From contig JAUYUF010000275.1 of assembly GCA_030694835.1 (NCBI GenBank), positions 1-10,323 on the forward strand: a DNA stretch of 10,323 nucleotides, written 5' to 3'. Source of the stretch: Flavobacteriaceae bacterium. Lineage in GTDB: Bacteria > Bacteroidota > Bacteroidia > Flavobacteriales > Flavobacteriaceae. Below the pieces are notes generated by a model, which worked only from the letters and a program-made list of their open reading frames with translations, did no database searches and was not told the origin of the DNA. The translations under genes and the position numbers were made by a program. Within the stretch, counting starts at the first letter, position 1. The number at the start of each line of letters is the position of its first letter. Positions 1-6,310 of the stretch are shown one piece after another.

Positions 1-234
1 TTTAATGAATTAATTGACGAGTTACAGCAAATAGTATACATGGGCACTAAAATTAATATAGATTATTGTATTGATGATTTGTTGGATGAAGAGCAACAAG
101 AAGAAATATTTGAATATTTTATGGAATCTAAATCAGATAAAATTCAAGATGCTCTTGATGAATTTAAAGGTGATTATGACGAAACCGAATTGCGTTTAAT
201 GCGCATTAAATTTATTAGTAAAGTTGCCAATTAA
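1..234 (+). CDS. recQ: C-terminal end of a probable ATP-dependent DNA helicase RecQ (5' partial)
   Basis: The reading frame is open from base 1, so this is the 3' end of a longer gene; the ATG at 40 is an internal Met and not a likely start. The 77 visible residues are very acidic (DDLLDEEQQEE, DEFKGDYDETE) and end in RIKFISKVAN. From memory, this acidic tail, with its EYFMESKSDKI and LRLMRIKFIS blocks, matches the extreme C-terminus of Bacteroidota RecQ, downstream of the HRDC region. RecQ is a 3'-5' helicase that unwinds forked or recombining DNA during repair. No helicase motif lies inside the window, so the call rests on the tail alone. The TAA stop (232-234) directly abuts the stop of the convergent ZIP gene. 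A standalone small acidic protein starting at 40 is possible but less likely, because the frame continues upstream with similar composition. Confidence 0.62.
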   Translation, partial: FNELIDELQQIVYMGTKINIDYCIDDLLDEEQQEEIFEYFMESKSDKIQDALDEFKGDYDETELRLMRIKFISKVAN

Positions 235-912
235 TTAATTGGAAAATAGTATTGCTAATATAAATCCTATAATTATACTAATAAATTTTACCATATTAAA
301 CTTGTGATCTTTAGAGCTTTCAAAGATGATGGTAGTAGAAATATGAAGCAAAACTCCAATAACTAAAGCTGTTATTTCTGTTTTATAATTTTGAATAAGT
401 GGAAAATAGGAGCCAGCTATATTTCCTAAAGGTGACATACATGCAAATGCTGTTAAAAAAATAATAGCATATTTCTTGGGCATCTCAGAAGCTACAAAAA
501 AGGTTCCTAAAATAATTGAAATAGGAACATTATGTACTACAATTCCTAAGAGTAAAGAATGATCATGTAAATGAGAAAGTGGCAATCCTTCAATAAAAGC
601 ATGTAAACTTAAACTGATGAATAATACCCAAGGAAAATAAGTTTCATTATGTAAATGTACGTGTCCGTGGTCTGCTCCTTTGGAGAAAAAATCAAGAACA
701 ATTTGAATGATTAATCCGAAAATGATAAAAACACCAATGTTTAAAGTGTTAGAATCTTGAAAAACTTCTGGCAATAAATCAAGCATGATAATGGCTAATA
801 AATAAGCGCCACTAAATGATAATAATATTTGAGATATTTTTAGTTTTGGTTTTACTAACAATACAATTAGCATTCCAACTACAACCGAAAGAAATAAAAT
901 TAAATTACTCAT
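235..912 (-). CDS. ZIP-family divalent metal transporter
   Basis: This 225-residue integral membrane protein probably imports zinc or another divalent metal across the inner membrane. About eight hydrophobic segments are visible. The second carries LDLLPE (45-49 region), the fourth carries HAFIEG (His104, Glu108), and the fifth carries HNVPIS (His127, Asn128, Pro130); these are the places where ZIP proteins bind metal within the membrane. A short His-rich loop (His82, 84, 86, 88) lies between segments 3 and 4, and a second cluster (His114, 116, 118) follows segment 4. Many ZIPs have Glu in segment 5 where this protein has Ile131, so the second metal site may be incomplete. The ATG overlaps the TGA of the upstream methyltransferase gene by 4 bases, which suggests translational coupling. 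Length is normal for short bacterial ZIPs. The family is secure; the metal cannot be read from the sequence. Confidence 0.88.
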   Translation of the reverse strand: MSNLILFLSVVVGMLIVLLVKPKLKISQILLSFSGAYLLAIIMLDLLPEVFQDSNTLNIGVFIIFGLIIQIVLDFFSKGADHGHVHLHNETYFPWVLFISLSLHAFIEGLPLSHLHDHSLLLGIVVHNVPISIILGTFFVASEMPKKYAIIFLTAFACMSPLGNIAGSYFPLIQNYKTEITALVIGVLLHISTTIIFESSKDHKFNMVKFISIIIGFILAILFSN

Positions 913-1637
913 TGCACTACTAAAATTAATCGATCTGAAGTTTTTGCGTTAAAAGGTTCTAAATTATAATTACCAAAAGTATGTTTTAATTTAAATCCGA
1001 CTGTATTTATGTAATTATTTATTTGTTTAAAATCAATACATTTTATTTTTTCAAAGAAGTGGTATTTTTGTCCCTTATCATCAATCTCAATATGTTTAAT
1101 TAAAAATCCGTTTTCCAACTTTTTGCTGATATGAAATTGAATTCCATCAATAAGTTTTGTTTCTTCAGAAACTATATTCTCAATCGCTTTTTCAATATTG
1201 ATAAAATCAATAACTGCAAAACGATTTGGTTTTAATGCGTTTTTAAAATTTGTTAATACTTGTACATCTTCATCATCAGATTCAAAATAGCCAAAACTGG
1301 TGAACAAATTAAAAACAGCATCATATTTTTTAGGAAAAGGATTTCTGATATCATGAACATCAAAAACAAGCTGTTGATTTTCATAATTTTTAGCGAATTC
1401 AATACTGTTTGCTGACAAATCTAAACCGGTGACCTTATAGTCTAAAGTACTTAAGTATAAAGCATGTCGACCTCTTCCACATGGAATATCTAATATTTCA
1501 GAACCTTCTGGAATTGCTAAAAATGAAGTGAGATTTTTCATGAAGAATTGAGCTTCATGGTTATTTCTATGTTGATATAAAATATGATAATAGGGAGAAT
1601 CAAACCAAGATACAAACCAATCGGTTGAAGTATTCAT
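909..1637 (-). CDS. Class I SAM-dependent methyltransferase, substrate unknown
   Basis: This 242-residue soluble protein has the Rossmann-fold SAM site near its start: motif I is LDIPCGRGRHA (49-59), and the acidic residue at the end of strand 2 is Asp73 in VTGLDLS. The DAVFNLFTSFGYF segment follows where motif IV is expected, and NRFAVIDFIN resembles the post-motif strand. The N-terminal WFVSWFDSPYYHILYQHR block is, as I recall, typical of a conserved Flavobacteriia group of small-molecule-type methyltransferases (Methyltransf_25 or COG2226-like). The substrate cannot be inferred. It is the first gene of a minus-strand pair and overlaps the ZIP gene by 4 bases (ATGA). The ATG at 1637-1635 follows a likely promoter, and no upstream in-frame start is needed. 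It has no SD sequence, as is normal for the phylum. Confidence 0.85.
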   Translation of the reverse strand: MNTSTDWFVSWFDSPYYHILYQHRNNHEAQFFMKNLTSFLAIPEGSEILDIPCGRGRHALYLSTLDYKVTGLDLSANSIEFAKNYENQQLVFDVHDIRNPFPKKYDAVFNLFTSFGYFESDDEDVQVLTNFKNALKPNRFAVIDFINIEKAIENIVSEETKLIDGIQFHISKKLENGFLIKHIEIDDKGQKYHFFEKIKCIDFKQINNYINTVGFKLKHTFGNYNLEPFNAKTSDRLILVVQ

Positions 1638-1653
1638 ATATTAAATATTTTTA

Positions 1654-1661
1654 CAAAAATA
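1654..1661 (-). promoter_or_regulatory. Candidate -7 box for the methyltransferase-ZIP operon
   Basis: Read on the minus strand this is TATTTTTG, an exact match to the Bacteroidota -7 consensus TAnnTTTG, about 17 bases before the methyltransferase start codon. No TTTG is found at the expected -33 distance, so only half of the promoter is supported. In this A/T-rich divergent spacer a chance match is possible. Confidence 0.45.
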
Positions 1662-1707
1662 CATTTTTTTAAAAGGAAGCATCCCATTATAAACCTAAAT
1701 ATTTAGT

Positions 1708-1715
1708 TACTTTTG
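1708..1715 (+). promoter_or_regulatory. Candidate -7 box for the THUMP methyltransferase gene
   Basis: TACTTTTG is an exact match to TAnnTTTG and ends 17 bases before the ATG at 1733, so the leader would be only about ten bases. No clear TTTG lies at the -33 position. It and the minus-strand box at 1654-1661 face away from each other, giving one divergent promoter region of 95 bp for the two transcripts. Confidence 0.5.
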
Positions 1716-1732
1716 TAGAAAATGTATGGTAG

Positions 1733-2887
1733 ATGGAAGTAAATTTTAAAATGTTGGCAACTACTTCTTTTGGTTTAGAAGCTGTTTTAGCTGATGAATT
1801 GAGAGCTTTAGGTGCTCAAAAAGTAACAGAAGGAGTGCGAAGTGTTTCCTTTTTTGGTGATAATGGTTTTTTATACAAGGCTAATTTATCATTGAGAACT
1901 GCTATTAGAATATTGAAACCCATCAATGAATTTAAAATTTTTGATGAAGTTGATTTAACCAAGAGTTTACAGAGAATTAATTGGGAAGATTATCTTTCGG
2001 TAGATGGAACATTTGCAATTAATGCAGTTGTTAACTCTAAATTTTTCACCACCAATTCACATTATATTTCACTTAAAAGCAAAGATGCCATTGCCGATTA
2101 TTTTAGACATAAATATCATAGACGTCCTAATGTAGACATCCAAGAACCTGATTTAAAAATCCATGTTCATATTCAACATGATAATTTAACGGTTTCTATT
2201 GATTCTTCTGGCGATTCACTTCACAAACGTGGTTATAGAACTGCTACCAATATTGCGCCGATTAATGAAGTATTAGCAGCTGGAATGGTTTTGTTGTCTG
2301 GTTATGATGGAAATTCACATTTTATTGATCCTATGTGTGGCTCAGGAACTATTTTAATTGAAGCTGCCATGATTGCACATCATATTCCAGCAAATATCAA
2401 TAGAAAGGGATTTGCCTTTGAGAAATGGGCTAATTTTGATGCCAATTTATATGAGTTGATTAAACAAGCTTTGTTAAAAAAAGTACGAAATACAGATTAT
2501 AAAATTATTGGTTACGACAAAGCACCCTCAGCAGTTTTAAAAGCTAAAGACAATATTGAAAATGCAAATTTGGAAGGTTTTATTACGGTAGAACAGCGTA
2601 ATTTCTTTGAAACAGAAAAGGAAGTGGAAGGTCCAACAACATTATTGTTCAATCCGCCTTATGGCGAGCGATTGCAAATTGAAACGGCTCCTTTCTACAA
2701 AGAAATAGGTGATACGTTAAAAAATCATTATCCAGATACAACTGTTTGGTTTATTACCTCAGATTTGGAAGGTTTAAAACATGTGGGTTTGCGAACTTCT
2801 AAAAAAATTCCACTTAAAAATGGTGATTTAGACTGTAAATTTGTACGATATGATATGTATGCTGGAACTAAAAAAATCAATAATTAG
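1733..2887 (+). CDS. THUMP-domain 23S rRNA (guanine-N2)-methyltransferase, RlmL N-half/YpsC type
   Basis: The 384-residue protein combines an RNA-binding N-terminal part (ferredoxin-like plus THUMP, about 5-158) with an UPF0020-type Rossmann methyltransferase domain (about 165-375). Key motifs are the SAM-binding DPMCGSGT (199-206), the catalytic NPPYGERL (307-314) and a C-terminal LKNGDLDC (361-368) that corresponds to the KNGPLDC end of the RlmL N-terminal half in E. coli. That half makes N2-methylguanosine at position 2445 of 23S rRNA; the E. coli protein is a fusion with RlmK, whereas this one stops after the first half, as in Firmicutes YpsC. The same modification is therefore the best guess, though target position is inference. 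The ATG at 1733 is the only start that keeps the complete MEVNFKMLATTSFGLE opening. The stop codon is a TAG that is also the first unit of the repeat array downstream. Monocistronic by context. Confidence 0.88.
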   Translation: MEVNFKMLATTSFGLEAVLADELRALGAQKVTEGVRSVSFFGDNGFLYKANLSLRTAIRILKPINEFKIFDEVDLTKSLQRINWEDYLSVDGTFAINAVVNSKFFTTNSHYISLKSKDAIADYFRHKYHRRPNVDIQEPDLKIHVHIQHDNLTVSIDSSGDSLHKRGYRTATNIAPINEVLAAGMVLLSGYDGNSHFIDPMCGSGTILIEAAMIAHHIPANINRKGFAFEKWANFDANLYELIKQALLKKVRNTDYKIIGYDKAPSAVLKAKDNIENANLEGFITVEQRNFFETEKEVEGPTTLLFNPPYGERLQIETAPFYKEIGDTLKNHYPDTTVWFITSDLEGLKHVGLRTSKKIPLKNGDLDCKFVRYDMYAGTKKINN

Positions 2888-2943
2888 GAATTTAGGAAAT
2901 AGGAATTAGGGAATAGCCAATAGTCAATAGGAATTAGCGAAAA
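2885..2943 (+). repeat. Degenerate heptamer array, TAG every 7 bases
   Basis: TAG trinucleotides occur at 2885, 2893, 2900, 2907, 2914, 2921, 2928 and 2935, so after one 8-base step the period is exactly seven. Unit examples are GGAAATA, GGAATTA, GGGAATA, GCCAATA, GTCAATA and GGAATTA. The first TAG is the stop codon of the methyltransferase gene. Since seven is not a multiple of three, the array places stops in all three forward frames. It resembles in principle the short tandem heptamer repeats known from cyanobacterial intergenic DNA; relation to them is not claimed. Confidence 0.75.
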
Positions 2944-2950
2944 ACAAAAA

Positions 2951-3000
2951 AGTCCTTTCCTTTGCTTCGCCAGTTCGCTATCGCTCGTGTGGGAAGGATT
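2951..3000. repeat. GC-rich imperfect palindrome with TTCG-N4-CGCTC motif
   Basis: AGTCCTTTCC (2951-2960) can pair with GGGAAGGATT (2991-3000) over ten positions, two of them G-U. The 30-base loop contains TTCGCTATCGCTC (2974-2986), which shares the pattern TTCG-N4-CGCTC with the elements at 3017-3029 and 10124-10136. The stretch 2951-3035 has 48 G or C in 85 bases by hand count, far above its A/T-rich flanks. No T-run follows, so it is a poor intrinsic terminator for the gene upstream. Best described as a REP-like intergenic element. Confidence 0.55.
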
Positions 3001-3013
3001 TGGGATGGGATAA

Positions 3014-3033
3014 CCCTTCGGCTGCGCTCAGGG
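3014..3033. repeat. REP-like element, small palindrome
   Basis: The 20-base element opens with CCCT and closes with AGGG, giving a 4-bp stem around TTCGGCTGCGCTC (3017-3029). Its TTCGGCTGCGCTCA core matches 12 of 14 bases of the arms of the inverted repeat at 10094-10137. This suggests a dispersed family. Similar CCCTTCG...CTCAGGG elements are, from memory, frequent between genes in many bacteria. Confidence 0.6.
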
Positions 3034-3069
3034 CAAGAAATAAAAAATTAAAAAAATGTATTACATAAA

Positions 3070-3097
3070 GCTTAAAGCCTATTGCCTAATGCTTTTA
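3070..3097 (-). repeat. Second heptamer array, opposite orientation
   Basis: On the plus strand four 7-base units stand in a row: GCTTAAA, GCCTATT, GCCTAAT, GCTTTTA. Read on the minus strand this gives TAGGCAA and TAGGCTT followed by TAAGCTT, that is, the same TAG-led 7-base pattern as the array at 2885-2943 but inverted. Minus-strand stops lie at 3086-3088, 3079-3081 and 3072-3074, one per frame. The array is short and degenerate, so it is less certain than the first one. Confidence 0.55.
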
Positions 3098-3135
3098 AGA
3101 AATAAATATTTTCTATCTTTCAGTAAATTACACGC

Positions 3136-5577
3136 ATGTATTTTATCAATGTTATTTTACCCTTAGCGCTTCCAAGATTATATACTTATCAGGTTGATGA
3201 TAAAGAAGTTGCATTGTTAAAACCTGGAATGCGAGTAGCTGTTGAGTTTGGTAAACGAAAAATATATACAGCGCTGGTTCATCAAATACATCAAAATCCA
3301 CCATTAAATTATGAAGCAAAACCCATTCATCAAATTATTGATGAACAAGCTTTAGTAAATGAAATGCAATTAAAACATTGGGAATGGATGGCCGATTATT
3401 ATATGTGTTCATTAGGTGAAGTTTATAAATCAGCAGTTCCTTCATCGCTTTTACTAGAAAGTGAAACAGTGTTGATTAAAAATGAAAATTTTATTGATGA
3501 AAATAACTTATCATCAGATGAATTTCTGATTATAGAAGCACTAGAAAATCACCAACAATTACCAATAGATCAATTATCTTCAATTGTAGATGGCAAAAAG
3601 AGTTTGTCGCTCATCAGACAATTGATAGAAAAAAATGCAATTCGTTTGAAAGAAGAAATCAACGAGATTTATCAGCCAAAATTAGAAAAGTATATCAAAT
3701 TACATTCACATTGGGAAAGCCCAGACAAGATAGCTGATATTTTTAATGAAGTAAAAAGAGCCGCCAAACAACGGGATGCTTTGATGACTTACTTTTCAAT
3801 AAAATCTACTACTCAAAACCCGATTAAATTTAAAACGCTTACAGAATCAGCTCTATGTTCAGCGGCAGTTATTAATGCATTGGTAGAAAAGGAGTTGTTA
3901 GAAATATTTTATATTCAGGTTGATAGAGTTCGGTTTGATAATGAAATTGAAAAAGCAAAAATTTTAAGTCAAAAGCAAATAGTTGCATTTGATCAAATAA
4001 ATAATCAGTTTAATGATAAATCTGTTGTTTTATTGAAAGGAGTTACCGGAAGTGGTAAGACAGAAATCTATGTAAAACTGATTCAAGAGCAATTAGATCA
4101 ACATAAACAAGTGCTTTATTTACTGCCAGAAATTGCCTTAACAACTCAAATTATTCAGAGACTCAAGAAATATTTTGGCAATAAAATAGCTGTTTATCAC
4201 TCAAAATATTCGCTTAATGAACGTGTAGAGGTTTGGAATAATGTGTTGAATAGTAAAGAATCTGCTCAGTTAGTTGTTGGAGTGAGATCTTCGGGTTTTT
4301 TACCTTTTCAAAATTTAGGTTTGATCATTGTTGATGAAGAACATGAGCCATCCTATAAACAAGTTGAGCCTTCACCACGTTATCATGCTAGAGACACCTC
4401 AATTGTTTTAGCGATGATTCACAATGCTAAAGTATTGTTGGGATCGGCAACACCATCTTTAGAAAGTTTTTATAATTCATTGGAAGATAAGTATGGATTT
4501 GTGACGTTAGAAAATCGTTTCGGAGATGTTCAGATGCCTGAAATAGAATTGGTTGACATCAAAGAAATCCATCGAAAAAAACGGATGAATGGTCATTTTT
4601 CTGAAAGATTAATTCAACTGATTAAAGAAGCATTACATCAAAAAGAACAAGTTATTTTATTTCAAAACAGAAGAGGTTATGCTCCAGTTTTGGCTTGTAA
4701 AACATGTGGAGTCACCCCACAATGTATTCAATGTGATGTCAGTTTAACCTATCATAAATTTGCCAAAGAATTGAAATGTCACTATTGTGGATATACTCAA
4801 AAAGTAACCAATTCATGTGTTGCTTGTGGAAGTGATGAGGTTGTTTTTTTAGGATTTGGAACAGAACAGATTGAAAATGAAATCCAAGCATTGTTTCCAG
4901 AAGCTAATGTAGCTCGAATGGATTATGATACGACTAAAGGAAAACATTCGTATGAAAGAATTTTAGAACAATTCCAGCAACAAGAAATTGATATTTTAGT
5001 GGGAACTCAAATGTTATCTAAAGGATTGGACTTTAATAAAGTCTCTTTGGTAGGAGTTTTAAATGCAGACAGTTTGTTGAATTTTCCCGATTTTAGAGCA
5101 CATGAACGCAGTTATCAATTATTGGTTCAAGTGGCAGGTAGAGCAGGAAGAACCAAAAGAGGGAAAGTAATTATACAAACCTATAATCCTACTCACGAAA
5201 TTATTGAACAAGTCGCAGCTCATGATTATTTAAAAATGGCTGAAACACAGTTAAAAGAAAGGCAGCAATTTCAATATCCACCTTTTTATAAAACAATTAA
5301 TATTACTTTAAAACATAAGAATAAAATCACATTAGATGAGGGAACAGTTTGGTTATCTAAAGCTCTAAAAAATACATTTGGCAATCAGGTTTTAGGTCCT
5401 ACAACTCCGGTTATTTCTAAAATCAGAAACAAATATATCAAAGAAATGCTGATTAAAATTCCGTTCAATCAATCATTACAAAAAACTAAAATTGCTGTAA
5501 ATCAGTTAAAAATATCATTTTTAAGTATCGCAGCATTTAGATCAATTCAGCTCATTATTGATGTAGATTCTTATTGA
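3136..5577 (+). CDS. priA: Primosomal protein N', replication-restart helicase PriA
   Basis: PriA recognises stalled or repaired forks and reloads the replicative helicase. The 813 residues show the whole family plan: an N-terminal 3'-DNA-binding domain (about 1-105, MYFINVILPLALPRLYTYQV), a winged-helix region (to about 230), helicase lobe 1 with Walker A GVTGSGKTE (302-310, Lys308), DEEH box (400-403) and GSATPS (436-441), and lobe 2 with VGTQMLSKGLDF (622-633) and QVAGRAGR (665-672). Between the lobes lie eight zinc-binding cysteines (521, 524, 530, 533, 548, 551, 561, 564). All catalytic residues are present. It is longer than the 732-residue E. coli protein, which is usual in this phylum. 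The only promoter hint is TATCTTTC at 3114-3121, one mismatch from TAnnTTTG, just upstream of the ATG. No terminator is visible before the rpsF promoter. Confidence 0.97.
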   Translation: MYFINVILPLALPRLYTYQVDDKEVALLKPGMRVAVEFGKRKIYTALVHQIHQNPPLNYEAKPIHQIIDEQALVNEMQLKHWEWMADYYMCSLGEVYKSAVPSSLLLESETVLIKNENFIDENNLSSDEFLIIEALENHQQLPIDQLSSIVDGKKSLSLIRQLIEKNAIRLKEEINEIYQPKLEKYIKLHSHWESPDKIADIFNEVKRAAKQRDALMTYFSIKSTTQNPIKFKTLTESALCSAAVINALVEKELLEIFYIQVDRVRFDNEIEKAKILSQKQIVAFDQINNQFNDKSVVLLKGVTGSGKTEIYVKLIQEQLDQHKQVLYLLPEIALTTQIIQRLKKYFGNKIAVYHSKYSLNERVEVWNNVLNSKESAQLVVGVRSSGFLPFQNLGLIIVDEEHEPSYKQVEPSPRYHARDTSIVLAMIHNAKVLLGSATPSLESFYNSLEDKYGFVTLENRFGDVQMPEIELVDIKEIHRKKRMNGHFSERLIQLIKEALHQKEQVILFQNRRGYAPVLACKTCGVTPQCIQCDVSLTYHKFAKELKCHYCGYTQKVTNSCVACGSDEVVFLGFGTEQIENEIQALFPEANVARMDYDTTKGKHSYERILEQFQQQEIDILVGTQMLSKGLDFNKVSLVGVLNADSLLNFPDFRAHERSYQLLVQVAGRAGRTKRGKVIIQTYNPTHEIIEQVAAHDYLKMAETQLKERQQFQYPPFYKTINITLKHKNKITLDEGTVWLSKALKNTFGNQVLGPTTPVISKIRNKYIKEMLIKIPFNQSLQKTKIAVNQLKISFLSIAAFRSIQLIIDVDSY

Positions 5578-5597
5578 AATTTATTCTGTTTTATCAA

Positions 5598-5628
5598 TTT
5601 GTAAATCAGTTATAAATTTGTACATTTG
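5598..5628 (+). promoter_or_regulatory. Strong Bacteroidota promoter for rpsF-rpsR-rplI
   Basis: A TTTG at 5598-5601 is followed, after 19 bases, by TACATTTG at 5621-5628, a full match to the sigma-ABfr consensus TTTG / TAnnTTTG with the usual spacing. A second -7-like box, TAAATTTG, lies directly in front at 5613-5620. Transcription would start near 5633-5636, leaving a leader of only about 25-30 bases before the ATG at 5661. This is the best promoter of the window, as expected for ribosomal protein genes. Confidence 0.82.
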
Positions 5629-5660
5629 CACCCACAAATTATAAACATAAAGTATTAACT

Positions 5661-6002
5661 ATGAATCATTACGAAACTGTTTTCATTTTGAATCCCGTTT
5701 TATCTGAAACTCAGATAAAGGAAACAGTAAAGAAGTTTGAAGACTTCCTTGTTTCAAAAGGTGCCGAAATGATATCAAAAGAAGATTGGGGACTAAAAAA
5801 ATTAGCTTACCCAATCCAAAAGAAAAAAAGTGGTTTTTATCACTTATTTGAATTCAAAGCACCAGCAGAAGCAGTTGCTCCATTCGAATTAGAATTTAGA
5901 AGAGATGACAGCATTATGCGTTATTTAACGGTATCGTTAGATAAATACGCAGTTGCATGGGCTGAGAAAAGAAGAGAAAGAAACAAAACCTCTAAAAACT
6001 AA
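5661..6002 (+). CDS. rpsF: 30S ribosomal protein bS6
   Basis: The 113-residue protein has the complete bS6 fold: YETVFILNPVLSE at the start, the GAEMISKEDWGLKKLAYPIQKKKSGFYHLFEF core, and FRRDDSIMRYLTVSLDK near the end, followed by a basic tail. bS6 binds bS18 and 16S rRNA on the platform of the small subunit. In Bacteroidota, structural work on the Flavobacterium johnsoniae ribosome has shown that bS6, bS18 and bS21 together hold the anti-SD end of 16S rRNA. It is first in the operon, 5 bases before rpsR. The start has no SD sequence; the bases just before it are A/T-rich. The leader is too short and lacks the CCG-bearing hairpin used for S6:S18 autoregulation in other phyla. Confidence 0.97.
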   Translation: MNHYETVFILNPVLSETQIKETVKKFEDFLVSKGAEMISKEDWGLKKLAYPIQKKKSGFYHLFEFKAPAEAVAPFELEFRRDDSIMRYLTVSLDKYAVAWAEKRRERNKTSKN

Positions 6003-6007
6003 GAACA

Positions 6008-6304
6008 ATGGCAACAATTGAACAACAAGCAAAAGGAGGAAAACAAGGAGATGTTAGATATCTTACTCCGTTAGACATTGATACTAAAACTACAAAGAAA
6101 TATTGTCGTTTTAAAAAGAATGGAATCAAATACATCGATTATAAAGATGCAGATTTCTTATTGTATTTAGTAAATGAGCAAGGTAAAATTTTACAAAGAC
6201 GTTTAACAGGTACTTCATTGAAATACCAAAGAAAAGTATCTCAAGCTATTAAAAGAGCTCGTCATTTAGCTTTATTACCATTCGTAGGAGATTTATTAAA
6301 ATAA
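6008..6304 (+). CDS. rpsR: 30S ribosomal protein bS18
   Basis: The 98-residue protein carries the bS18 core: KKYCRFKKNGIKYIDYKD (about 30-47) and the rRNA-binding ILQRRLTGTSLKYQRKVSQAI (about 61-81) with KRARHLALLPF. It is some 20 residues longer than the E. coli protein because of an N-terminal extension (MATIEQQAKGGKQGDVRYL) of the kind usual in this phylum. It forms a dimer with bS6 on the 30S platform and takes part in holding the anti-SD tail in Bacteroidota ribosomes. It starts 5 bases after rpsF and ends 6 bases before rplI, so the three genes form one transcript. Oddly, codons 9-14 contain an SD-like AAGGAGGA (6033-6040) and then AAGGAG (6045-6050), though the gene's own start has none. 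Confidence 0.97.
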   Translation: MATIEQQAKGGKQGDVRYLTPLDIDTKTTKKYCRFKKNGIKYIDYKDADFLLYLVNEQGKILQRRLTGTSLKYQRKVSQAIKRARHLALLPFVGDLLK

Positions 6305-6310
6305 GAGATT

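Noticed and set aside
40..234. Independent 64-residue acidic protein starting at the ATG at 40
   Set aside because: The same frame is open to base 1 with fitting sequence (FNELIDELQQIVY), so the ATG is more likely an internal Met of a longer protein.
2951..3000. Intrinsic terminator of the THUMP methyltransferase gene
   Set aside because: The stem has G-U pairs and a 30-base loop, and no T-run follows on either strand; a REP-like element fits better.
2885..3097. Possible CRISPR array
   Set aside because: The period is 7 bases with degenerate units and no unique spacers of 25-40 bases; no cas gene is present.
2888..3135. tRNA or other structured RNA gene in the rlmL-priA spacer
   Set aside because: No cloverleaf, no TTC-A T-loop pattern and no promoter consistent with an RNA gene; the palindromes and heptamers account for the structure.
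5629..5660. S6:S18 autoregulatory leader before rpsF
   Set aside because: The leader is short and A/T-rich, forms no hairpin that I can see, and lacks a CCG bulge.
6045..6074. Small open frame with AAGGAG directly before an ATG at 6051
   Set aside because: It encodes only seven residues before a stop, lies out of frame inside rpsR, and the organism does not rely on SD sequences.
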